64,000 bases of DNA from Alviniconcha marisindica (Eukaryota; Mollusca; Gastropoda; Provannidae). The DNA lies in contig JABMCL010002541.1 of the NCBI GenBank assembly GCA_018857735.1, positions 142,904 through 206,903 of the forward strand. The letters run 5' to 3'. Position numbers and translations under genes: made by a program. A model generated the notes under the pieces. The model saw only the letters and a program-made list of their open reading frames with translations, searched no databases and was not told the DNA's origin. Below are positions 34,001-46,824 of this stretch, piece after piece (position 1 is the first letter of the stretch; each line of letters starts with the position of its first letter).

Positions 34001-37000
34001 AGGTAAATACACGAGTACATGTGGTAACAGGTAGGTTTTTGTGGTTAGACCCAAAGAGAAAAAAAAGATAAAAAAAATAAACAAATCATGCAGTGCAGTA
34101 GAAACGTTTTAGGGTAGATCTTAGCGTTTAATCTGAAATAAATTTTGAAAATGAACAGGCGGGTCCCTGAAAAGGGGCCTCTATGGGGAGGGGCACAATT
34201 GTTGTGGTAGATCTTTAAAAGTTAATCAAAATTTAAAGTATGAAAAAGAATGTGTAGGGTCCTGAGCGGGTACATCAGTGGACAATTTCACAAGTAGTTG
34301 TGGTTTACAGGTAGGTCTTTGTGGTTTGACAAACAGAAGTATGAAGGGGTAAACCAAAAAGGTTAAATTTAAATTTCCCGGGGAAAATTTGGGTTTGTAA
34401 AAGGGAACCTTCAGTAAAGGGGGTTGAAAATTTGGGAAAAGGGCAAAAATTGGGCATGGGTTTATGGGCCGAAAAAAAGGGAAGAAATAAAACTTGGAAA
34501 ACAGGGGGGCCCTTTAAAGGGGTGATGGGAAAAAACAGGTACATAATTTTGGACATGTAGAACAGAGAAACTTGAAAGGGGAGATCTTAACGGTTTTTCG
34601 AAAGACTGTATGAAAATGAAACATGAAAGGTTTTATTGGAACAAAAGGGGGAAAAAATCTTTGGGGAAAAAGGGTTTTTTTTTGATGAAAAAGAAAGCCA
34701 TGGGAGGGGTAAACAGGTTTTTAAATTTAATTTTCGGGGTGATTTTTGGTTTGGGTTTTAGGGAACCCCGGGAAATTTTGGGGGGGTTTGAAAAAAGGTA
34801 AAAATTTTTTTGGGGTTTTTATCCCCCAAAAGGGAAATTTAAGAAAAGAAAAACCTTAAAAGGGAATGAAACGGGAAAATCTTTCCCCTGTAGAAAAGTA
34901 GAACCGTGAACGGAAGATCTTGTTGGTTAATCGGGAAAGAAAGTCTTTAAAATGAACACATAGGGTCATGAACGGGGCATTTTAGGGGGATTACAAAGTA
35001 GTTTTGGGACAGGTAGGCCCTTTTTGGTTAGACAAAAAGAAGCTGAATGTAAACAGGTAAAAATTTTTCTTTCGGGTGGATCTGTGTGTGGTACCCCAGT
35101 AGAGAGTATGAAAGGCCCTTTTGCATGTTATGCCGAAAAAGAAAAAATTTAAAAAAGGTATACTGATGAAAAGAGGGAAAATCCCGTTGGGGAATTTTGA
35201 AACATTGACGGGTAGGGTCTTAATTTGGGTTTAACAATGAAAAATTTTAAATCCCAAAAGGTAGGGTCATGAAAGGGCCCCCATCTATGGGCATGCACAT
35301 AAAATATTTTTGGGGAAGGTGGGGCCCCTTTTTGGGTTTGAAAAAAGAGAAGCATGAAGATAATCCTTGTCCTTGAAACATTCAACATTGAGCAAGCTGT
35401 GTTGGAGCCGACTCACCAACAAGGACACACTAGACTATGGGGGGTCTCTTTAGAGAGGAGGAGTGCATGCTTTGTTCTTGCATCACTGAGCAAGGCGTTT
35501 CATCCGCGTATCATCTGACCACCTTCCTGTTCTCTGCCATCTTGATGTCACTTGTCCTCCGCAACAGCACATATTCCAGACCATGAGAAACATCTGCGCC
35601 ATCGACAGACAGGTCCTCAAAGCTGATGTGGCCGCCTCAATCACAGACCTCAACTGCCCCATTGCCGGCCAGCTGAACGATCAACTACACGCCCTCTTGG
35701 ACCATCATGCCCTGGCTACACAGTGCAAGGTGCCCCAGTGCTCCTTGGTACAGTGCTGTTGCTTTGCAGCTACAAGTCTTGAAGCAAGAGAAACATCATG
35801 CTGAGAGGCTACACTGGCTACACTCCAGACTGTCCACAAACAGATTTTCAATGCTGTGAAGCACAAGATCACTCACTTTGTGGACGACTGCTTTCTATAG
35901 CTCAAAAATCATTTTGTCCACCACATGCAAAGAATTATTGATGGTGACAAACAGGCTCATGAACAAAGCAAATCGTACACAACTGCCGTCATCAGTATCT
36001 ATTGATAAGCTTCCTCAGATGTTTTCTGACACCATACAACACAATATTGACAGCTGCGTCAGCATTGCCCCCGCTGGTATGGTTGATCAACTTTTTTCTG
36101 GTGACCCGCTGACCCAGTTCAGTGCTGTGAGTGAGACAGCTGTTTCTGCTCTTTCAAAAAAGATGTTACTTGAAAAAATGGCACCTAAATCCTGTGACCT
36201 GGACCCAATCCCTACATCCCTTCAGTTCGATTGTTCTGATGAAATTGTTCCAGCACTGACCCATGTTGTAAATGAATCATTGCTCTCAGGCACATTCCCA
36301 ACTGTATTTAAACGTGCAATCGTCAAACCTCTTTTGAAAAAAACTTCACTTGACCAAAACGATCTAAAAAAAATCAGAACTGTTTAAAATCCATCTTTCT
36401 TTTCTAAGTTCTTGCAGAAGGTTGTCATGTCTCATTTACTTGACCATCTGAATGCAAACACACTTTGGCCTCGATTTCAGTCAGCTTACTGTGCTCATCA
36501 TTCCACTGAAACTGCGCTACTTAGAGTCCTGAATGACCTCCTCACTGCCAGTGATGATGATCAAGTCTTCTCACTCTCCTAGATCTTAGCACTGCATTTG
36601 ATACCAGTGATCACAGCATTCTCCTCCATAGGCTCAAACATGCTTTTGGCATACAGAAATCTGCTCTTTCGTTCTTTTAATCCTATCTGACTGAAAGCAA
36701 ACGGTATCTGTTTCTGGTTACAGTTCAAATCCCTCCATTCTCCATTATGGTGCACCCCAAGGTTCAATTCTCAGTCCCATACTGTTTCTTCTGTACACAC
36801 AACCACTCTCACAGATCACTGACAGACACTCAGTTTTCCATAGTGAATTTGCTGATGATACTTTTGATAGCCAACTGTACAATTCAGTGCCACATGAACA
36901 TCTTCGTTCTCTGATTAGCAATATGCAGTCATGTGTAGCTGATGTGAAAGTTTGGATGATGCAAAACAAGTTATAAATGAACAATGAAAAAAACTGAAGC

Positions 37001-37804
37001 ACTGTTCATTGATCATCAAAACTTGCCAAACCTTCCACTTTCAGTCATAATCAGTGAAAGTGAAATTCAATTCTCAAAGTCAGTCCGGAATCTAGGCATG
37101 ATTTTCAATGACAAGCTCTCGATGAAACAACAAGTTAGTAAAGTGTGTCAGTCTACCTACCTGAAGCTGCATAGAATTAGCTCAGTTAGGCATGTCCTCA
37201 CAATTGAGGCTACCCAAACTCTTGTCACATCCCTGCTATCATCATGTATTGACTACTGTAACTCTCTTTTGTCGAAATGCCCCAACAGCTCATCGAAAAA
37301 CTTCAAAAGGTTCAAAATTGTTCTGCCAGACTCATTTTCAAGACCTCTAAATGCACTCATGCTTCACCACTCTTGACTAAGCTGCACTGGATTCCAATAG
37401 CTCAAAGAATTGAATATAAATTTAGTCTCTTCCATGTGCTTTGGTGTAGTCTCAGAAACTGTCCCGCCTTACTTGTCTGACCTGCTTCACCTGTACATCC
37501 CATCCCATTCATTGCGTTCCTCAGCTAACACCCGCACTTTTCAGATTCCCAAACAAAAGAAAAAGTTCCTAGGGCAACGCACTTTTTCCCATCTGCGCCC
37601 TGTCACATGGAATAAACTCCCATACTCCGTATGCTATGCTGCAACAAAATCCCAGTTCAAAATTCAACTCAAAACCACACTATTCCTCTCAGCCCACTGA
37701 CCAAACTCCTAAATTTCTTTTGTTTCCACTGCCAATCGTACCTCACCCCCATATCCTGTTGACTTGTCTGTATCAATGCATACATGCTGCACGTGTACCT
37801 ATTT

Positions 37805-37871
<67 letters not shown>

Positions 37872-40800
37872 ACCATGGTGTATGTGTGTGCATGTAAGCA
37901 TGCATGTGTGTGTGTGCCATGAAGTAAGTGTATTTTGTTAAATTTTATGTTGTAGCATGTTGTCACTAATCTTGCTTGTGTACGTGCCTTTTTTGTTGTT
38001 AAAATATTTTGATACGTAGGGTGCTAACAAATTTTCATTCTTCTTCTTTATTTTCAAAATCTTACAAATACTTTGACATCCCAATTATTTTCAAGGAAAA
38101 GGGTCAATATTGTTTAGAAAAATGCACTGAAGAACTGCACATTGTGACCAACTAGCAATAGCTCTTCACAAAGAAAGACTTGGCACAAACCTTAAATACT
38201 GGTCCTGGAGTATGTGATGGGAATGTTTCTGAAGCCTCCAGCCTCAGAGGGGTTCCCTCCACCTCACCCCAAGTCATGAGTGGCGACTCTTCCATGCCTG
38301 GAGCTGGTGAGGGAGTACCCATCAACTTAAAGCCATTGACCTGAGGTGTGTGTGAAGCCAGCAACTCTCGGCCATCATGTCCAATTTTTCCCTTGTTGAT
38401 CAGTGCCTTGTGGTGAGCAGCTTTCTGTAGCACTTCCTTGCTGCCTGCTTTCCCAAAGGGATTTTCTGTGAAATGAGTGTTTTGGTGGTTCACTTGACGA
38501 CCTTTGTGCTTACGCTGCTCTATCAGCTCCTGGGCACTGTATTCCACACCTGTTCACAAACACAAAGTATTTTGATTCACCATCCCATAATGCTCACTTA
38601 CAAAGAAGGTACACAAAATGGACAGACTAATTCAATATATATGTCTTTACTTGAACAGGCCACAACAACAAACATATTATATATGAAGGAATCAAAAATC
38701 ACACTAAGACAATGTTTTTGTGTGTGTATATTTGATATTATTTGGCTTCAGCTTTCATATTTCATGCATAATGGAGGCAAACTGTCCCACTGGGTGTAAG
38801 CCAGTGAATGGTTCCTTGTTCACACAGTGAAGGTCCTGCGTATGATGTGTATATTTGTCCAAGCTGTGATCTAGCAACAATCTCTGGCAGTCAAAGTTCA
38901 CTGAAAACATGGAGTAAAGCTGTTTCTGTGCTGCAGTGAGTTGACAAAGGAGTCAAGATGGTCAAAAAAAGTTGACAGTAAACATTTTTCCAGAGGTTTT
39001 GAAACACAGAGCGTGCTCAAGATAGGTACAAGTCTTCAATTTTTGGATCATGAGATCTTTTCAAAATAAGTTTCACAACAGTTTTCTTCAGAGTTTGGCA
39101 CACAGATGACTTTAATCTGAACGCCAGAATTTTTTATGAAGAGGACCAAAATAATATTTACCAGGCCCAAATAAACCAACATTTAGCCCTGAATACTGAA
39201 TTTTGTGTGATCTCACTACTATACATAACCATACATCCCCCCTGTGACCTCCACCTTGAAGACAGCTAATAAATCTTTTTAATAATTAAATGAGACTTCA
39301 ATGAGACTAGCTCATGGTGATGTATCTACATACCAGGTTTGGTGTATGGTTGTATGGGGTACACAGAATGTGTGCCAAGACATCAGTTTCATGTGGCACC
39401 AGCAAAGTTATCACTTTAACGATATTAAATTGAAAGACAGATGGAACACTTGCCTCCAGGAACATACATAACCGTATTGTTTGGCGTATAGGTCCAGGTG
39501 TCCACATTAAATGGGCGTTCTGTTATTACTGCCTGTTCTTCAATGCTGGGTAATGCCAGTTTTTTTTCCTGCTCCTGCACAGCAAACATATAATCATATT
39601 AACAAAGCTCCCACTAGATAATTCTAATGTATCCTTCCAAACTGCCTCCTGTTATGCAACAATGCTGAGACTATTAGGCAAACATGGTCAGCAACAGATG
39701 GTGTCTAATTATAACTGGTCCGTTTATGCTTATGTCTCACAATTCACAGCAGACTACAGCATACCCTTGATGATAAAAGCAGTTTTTAAACCATTTTCTG
39801 TTAGAGTATGCTTAAAAACAGTGAGTTTGCTTATCATCAAGCCCATTACCAAGTCACTTCATTTGCATGCATTTGCATACACATTACCATGTGATGTTAT
39901 GAAGTAACCCATTAAAACTGGTGGACTCAGTTTCTCAGCACTTCAAACTTTTTAGAGTAGTGATGGAACAAACATGCACATCATACAAGACATATATCCT
40001 TAATATGCATGCTCCTTTCTTATACATGTCAGTCTTTAAAGGACAAGTCCAAGGTTTGGGGTGATTTTTGACACGATTTCCGTTAAAATTCGCTGAGAAC
40101 AATGATGTAGGTGAAATTGTGATCTGAGGGTTATAAATGCACGAAAACAGGCATTTTCTGTTGTACCAAAAGCGTCACCATGACGCTGAATATCATGTGC
40201 ACATATGCGCACTACGTCACTCTGGGGAGTTGCTGCAAAATGGGTAGTAGCCACAGGGTAACCAACTTGGAAAAAATTCCAGTTCGAATCTCCAAGGATG
40301 AAGCTCTGACACCATTGTCAGTAGTTGGGCCTTTGTTTATTTTCTCCTTATTTCATCTTTCTCGAGCCTTGTTAGGTGCGTGGCATTTCAGTCTTTTTCG
40401 TTCTGTTTAATCTAGCTTTCACAACAGGCTACTAGTTCTTGCCATTCACTGTTTTTTTCTCTTGGCTTGCCCTTTTGTTTCTCGAGTTATATCGTTCACT
40501 TACAATGTACGAGTGAGGGGGTAGTCTCGATGTTTAACGAGACCTCTCATTCTTTCTTTGTGTGGGGTAGTTCGTGAGCGTCTTTTGCCCTGCTGTGTTG
40601 TTGTCACTGCTAAATGGGTTGTAACGTGTCCACGGATTACGTGTATCCAGCCTTTGTCCAGTTGCTCGCTGACATTACTTGCCTCCTCTTTCTGTTCAGA
40701 AAGTGTTGTTGTTTTCTCTCTCTTTTCCCCTTCTTTTTCAACATGTGTTCTTTCGTTTTTATCTTTGGTTTATTGGCCATTTCATACCTGCTTGTTAGCT

Positions 40801-43800
40801 GTAGTAGTTGTTAGGTGCGTGGCGTTTCAGTCTTTTTCGTTCTGTTTAATCTAGCTTTCACAACAGGCTAGACCTCATCAGGGTGCCTGCCTTTTATTGG
40901 GTGTTTTATTTTATTTTCCCAGTTTAGCCTTGTTTGTTTCATCATAATGTAACAGTGAAAAAGGTTTGTTCATTCTAGTTCAATAGACTAGCGATTTCGT
41001 GGCCTCCCTGGGTTAGGGTTTCGGGTTGGGCTAGTTGCCGGTTCTTGCCATTCACTGTTTTTTCTCTTGGCTTGCCCTTTTGTTTCTTGAGTTATATCGT
41101 TCATTAATGATGTACAAGTGAGGGGGGTAGTCTCAATGTTTAATGAGACCGCTCATTCTTTCTTTGTGTGGGGTAGTTCGTGAGCGTCTGTTGCCCTGCC
41201 GTGCTGTTGTCGGCTGAATGGATTAATTGTATCGTGTACACAGATTACGTGTATCCAGCCTTTGTCCCGTTGCTCACCGACATTTCTTGCCTCCTCTTTT
41301 CTTTCAGAAAGTGTTTTTGTTTTGTTTTTCTCTCTTTTCCTCTTCTTTTCCACCATGCGTTCTTTCTTTATCTCTGGCTTATTGGCCATTTCGTACCTGC
41401 TTGGTAGCTTGCCTGATTAGGGCAGCCATTTTGCATTTCTCTTTCCGTCTGCATTTGTTTACATCCCGATGCTTTGTCATCGGCAGTCCTGTCTAGCAAT
41501 TTGCTTTATCAGTCTGCAGCCTTTATTTTTCTAGATGGAAGCCGCGTTAGTGAGGGGTTAGTTAGAGTTTGTTAAGATTAATGTTAGTAATGGTTAGTTT
41601 GGCTTTCCATCTGTTTGTTGGCAGTTATTTTTGCTCTGTGCTCTTATGGCTGCAACAAATGTAGTCAATGTAGTCATCCACTCATTTGTTGCAGACAGTA
41701 GTCTATTAGACTGTTGTGATTTGGTGGTGTTTTTTCCACCTTATGTTTGCAGGTAGGCCACCGTTTGTGTTTTTGAGGTGGTTTCAGCTGTTTTGTTTAT
41801 TTCATTTGGTGTCAGCTGTTTGATTGCCTGATTAGGGCAGCCATTTTTCATTTGCCATTAACATTTGTGGTTTGGTCTTTCTTTCTTTGCCATAGGCATT
41901 TGTGGTCTGTTCTTTTTTTCTTTTCTTTTTTCTTCTTCTTTTTTTGTCACAGGCATTTGTGTACAGTTTCTTTCTTACACGGCCTTTTCTGCTGTAGGCA
42001 TTTCTGCTAGACTTACTGTCTTCGCCTTCTTTCTTTCTTAATGTCCTCAGATGCTAAAGAGCATATTAGGGACAAACTGCGATGTCAACCGAATGGTGCC
42101 GCAGCTTCGGCGCGGCCCCGTGAGAGTGCCGCTATTTTTCCCTAAGCCCTGTACTATTCGCTGGTGCACAGGCCAGCCGAGTTTCTGTTTACCTTTCAGC
42201 TTTTACTTTTCTCTCAGTTGTTTTCATTTATTTTTTGCCTCGCTTTTGTTTTGTTTCTTAGACGAGGCAGGGGTATTTATTGGTAGTTCAATAGTTGTAC
42301 CTCCTGTTTTTCATTTCTTTTCTCCGTGTTTACCATGTCTATTTGTTTTTTGTTTGTTTTCTTTCTCTCCCTTCTTCTTCTTCTTCTGCATTTATTACAA
42401 GTTCATTCTTGCTGAGGATTTGTGTGTACCTTTGCCTCTTTTGTTGATTTCCCTTTCTTTTTCTGGAGGTTTCTTGTGAAAAAGGTTTTTCCCCTTTTTT
42501 AATTTTAATCTTTGCACTGGGTGCCAAGGTGTCAAAATGTATTTCTGAGTCCTTTGGTCGGTCTGGATATATTCCTTGTAGAATTGGCAAGGACAGGGGT
42601 TTCATCTGAAGAGACCGTTCCTTCCATCTACCAAGGATCAACCTAGCGAAAGCCGGGCGATGCATGACTGATACCCTTAGTAAAAAGTTCACGTCTGTGT
42701 GGGTGTCCACAGGGTAACCGACTTGGAACAATTTCCTGTTCGAATCTCCAAGGATGATCAATCAATCAATATTTTATTTTATGTCTGTTCACATCGAGGT
42801 GATATTAGACCAAAAACAACAACATATAATTATTATTTATACTAATTTTCCCACAGGACTATGAACAATCAATCTGACAATATTAGTGATAACATCAGTA
42901 TTATACAAAATATCTCTTACATTGTTGTTAGCATTTAAGTCATATCCATTTTTCTGAAATAACTCTGTAGTAAAAGGACATTCAAGCAGTATGTGTTTAA
43001 CAGATAAGATATTTTTACAAATGCACATCACATTCTGTGCATATTTAGTGTTCCATGAATTTAAATGTAACTTGCATATTACTCTTGATAAATATCTAGA
43101 ACAAGAAGGTATCGCAAATTTACTTTTTTCAATATGTTTATATACAGTCTTCTTAAGTAGTGAATTAATCTCATGAGATGATAGTAGTACTAGTCGGTTA
43201 TTGGATGATATCTCAGACATGTGTTTCATTGCACCTTGTTTAGCTAATTTCCCTAATATTTCATTCTAATAAAGACCACAATGAGACGGTATCCAACAAA
43301 GTTTAATCCCAATACCCTTGTACATGATACAATGTATTAAATACTTTACTTCATAAAATATATCCCCTCTCATTTTACATAGTTCCAGCTTTTCAATGCA
43401 CAGAGAACTGTAATATAACATATTATATATGATATAACATATAGAAATGTAACATAGATATTAAATCAATTCCAGTTCTCCCTACATCACCTCAAATGCC
43501 ACAGTGGGAACACATAAATGCCAAATTCGATACTGATTATACTGATTTGAAGAAAAGTGAATCTACAAACATTTTAGCTATACAAGTAAGAGAACATCTA
43601 AATAATAAAAATAAAAATCATATTAAGATTTTCACTGATGGTTCCGTTCTGGACTCATTAGACAGTGGAGCAGGATTTGTTATTCCTGAATTAAAAGTGC
43701 AAAAATCTTTTTACTTACGGAAGGGTTTTTCCATATTTACATCTGAGTTATATGCAATATTAATGGCATTAAACTACATATGCAATATTCAGTTAGCAAT

Positions 43801-45322
43801 ATATAATTTTGTGATCTGTGTTGACTCAAAATCAGTTCTCCAAGGATGAAGCTTCCTTCGACTGCTATCTTTCAGGAAGGTGTGAAAGGAAAACAACGAC
43901 CCTTTGGTCTGCAGCTCTGCGCATCCCACAGCTGCACATTCGAGTGGCATTTTCAGTGTGGACCGATTGATGGTGAAAACGCGCCTCATTTGCCATTCAC
44001 CTCAGTGGTCTGTTTGTGACGTCAGAGACCTACGTCACGGATCTCGCGCGTATTTTGAGATTAAAACAAGCAGATGAAATTCGGCCTGATCGGCATGCAT
44101 TTCTTCCTTCGTAAACATATTTATTTTCATGGCATTGACATTTTATTAGATTTAAAGGTCATGTTATGCACTAGACTTTCATAATTGGGTCGATTTTCAA
44201 CGTCCCTTTGCAAACTAAAACTGCCTTTATGGGCCCTTTAACACAGCTAAAAAGATTTTTTACAAAATTTGTAATCTAAAAAAACTATTATTATGAAACA
44301 TTTTGCCAAATGCACTCTTGTGAACAAGTCATAAAAAGTGAAAAAGTTTTAATCCCTTCAACATCTGATTTTCATGAAATACAGAGGAGAGGAAAAAAAA
44401 AGAAGTAAGAAATACAGTGGTTTGGAATTAGTATACTTTTCTTTCTAGGTTGATTCTATAGTTTAAGGGTGTATAAGTTCAGAAAATTGTCCACACTTCA
44501 AGGGCAAAGTTTTTGCACAAGGTCAAATACATTTTGACCTTGACCTTTCTGTCATCACTGTGACCTCAGTAATGAAGTTATAACATGCAAAGATTGACTG
44601 ATGTCACTTTCATAGCTACTGATAAAACTCAAATTTTAAGGTTTTTGCTACAGTGTGCAAGGCCAAACAGTATGGCTAATAACATACTTTTTTCTTCTTT
44701 TTTCCACAAAAAAAAACCACACCAAAAAAACAATGTACAGTTTATTTAGCTGTTACCTGATCTTGTACATCCTCTTTTTCAAAGAGCCATGCATGCTTTT
44801 CTTTGCGTCTACGTTCGCTTTCCACAAGAATGTCTGTAAATGATGCGTTGTCCTCACTCGTGTGTTTGGCCAAAAAGGTATCTAAACCAAGGCCTTGATC
44901 TGCACCATCTGTGTAAACAAAAACAACAGGTCAAAGTACAAGTATGGCAATGCTCCAGGACACCTCGCATTCAAAACCTGAACCCTCACTGTGACCTTGA
45001 CCTTGAAGAGAGCAATCTAAAAAAAAATACACAATGCTCCAGCTTGAGATAATGTGCCAACACATATAATTTGGTTGCAAAAAGTTCTATAGTTTACAAA
45101 ATACAGATTAATTGTTTTGTTTTTGGATTTTTTTAAGCATTTGAAGTTTGAAACCTTGCTATGTAGATATCTGAAAACGGTTAGCAGTTTAGAAGACATC
45201 ATCCTGACAAATAATAATAATAATAATGGAAATTTGTAAAACGCCTACCCTGCGGCTCAAAGCGCTGAACAAGCATACACACATAATGTACATTGAGATG
45301 GAAAATGTTATCCAAAAAAAAA

Positions 45323-45393
<71 letters not shown>

Positions 45394-46641
45394 CAAGTGT
45401 TCAAGCGTAACTATGCAAAAGATGCACACACATACACACACACACACACACACGCGCACACACACACTGTACAGACTGATGAGAGTGAAGGACAATGTGG
45501 TTTAACTGAAATATTCTGAGAAGAGAAATGTCTTGAGTTGACTTTTGAAGGAAGAGAGAGTAGCAGAGTGCCTGACGTCTTGGGGGAGATTGTTCCAGAT
45601 GTGGGGGCCAAAAACAGACACATGGACAGCAATGAAAAAGTCTGTAAGTTCTAGCAAACCACACAGTTTGAACTTTATTATTTAACAAAGTACCAAAATA
45701 TGCAACTTCAAACTTTCAAAACTGATGGATGCAGCTGTGACCTTAAAATGAGATCAAGGACACTGAAAGTGGTACAAACAGGTGAAGCTCAACAATGTTC
45801 TGTGTAATCTCTAGGTCTAAGCCTAAGGAGGCTGTCCCATAGTTACAGTCCCACAAGATCTGAGTCAGACCACCAAGTAGCACTGTGTTGACTGGTGGAA
45901 TGCATGATCATTTGAGTCTGATTCCAGCACTGACATGAATTAAACGTACCTTGTTTGACTGCAGCTATTATCTCACCATCAGCAAACATGTACATTAATT
46001 TTTTTAATTTTCTAAAACCAACCTCACTCTAGTGCATTAGCTTGTGAACCAGATATGGAGGCCACTCATCAGACTTTTCTAAAGAATATTATTATTAACT
46101 GTGACATTCTGACTGGCTAAAGTAAAGGTGTAACTGGCAGCCCAGAACCATCTATGGGTAACAGTACTAATACCACCAAATTTTGACATGTATATTTTAT
46201 TATTTATCATGATATGTTCAAGAGTATCTCCATGTTTGTTTAAGTTTCTGCCATGCCCAGACAGCTGGTGAGCATGCCAAATGACCCAACACGTATCACA
46301 TGCTCACATTTTTCATACAAGTCTATAATGCTTAATGAACCATGAATGCTAGCTTTATAAAATCAAATGATTCATTATGAATTTGAACCACACATTCTAA
46401 GCAAAAACTAACATCTGTTGAGGCTTTTCCACTTGACTTATGTATACCACCACAGCTGTCATGTTCACACAGGTTTTAAACTAGTTTAACAAGAACATGT
46501 TATGACTCTATGAGTATGAGAAACAAATTGTCAGTTCAAATGCTGCTGTGACCTAAACATTTGACTAAGGTCACCAAACTGATATAAACAAAAGTATAAA
46601 GCTCAGCAAAGCTAGTCATCATTCAAAGTTTGAAAGATCAA

Positions 46642-46708
<67 letters not shown>

Positions 46709-46783
46709 ATGCATGCATACATGTGTGTGTGTGTGTGCATGTGTATGTGCATGTGTGCATGCATGCATGCATGTGTGAGCGTG

Positions 46784-46824
<41 letters not shown>

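Larger units (their letters stand above)
40040..44237. mobile_element. Composite Kolobok-like block in ESS2 intron 4
   Basis: The left end is TTAA (40036-40039) plus AGGACAAGTCCAAGGTTT, identical in type to the right terminus of the element at 25084-27206 and followed by the same subterminal sequence. The right end is TTAA (44238-44241) next to a different terminus, reading AGGGCCCATAAAGGCAG inward on the minus strand. The left part (40040 to about 42700) and the right part (from about 42700, with its own THAP start) therefore look like two related families joined or nested. A 460-bp segment is duplicated inside (around 40360-40560/40740-40860 versus 40800-41170). A LINE at 42758-43836 interrupts the right part. 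Confidence 0.6.

Noticed and set aside
42051..42479. 142-codon Phe/Leu/Ser-rich frame
   Set aside because: T-rich transposon interior; composition explains the absence of stops.
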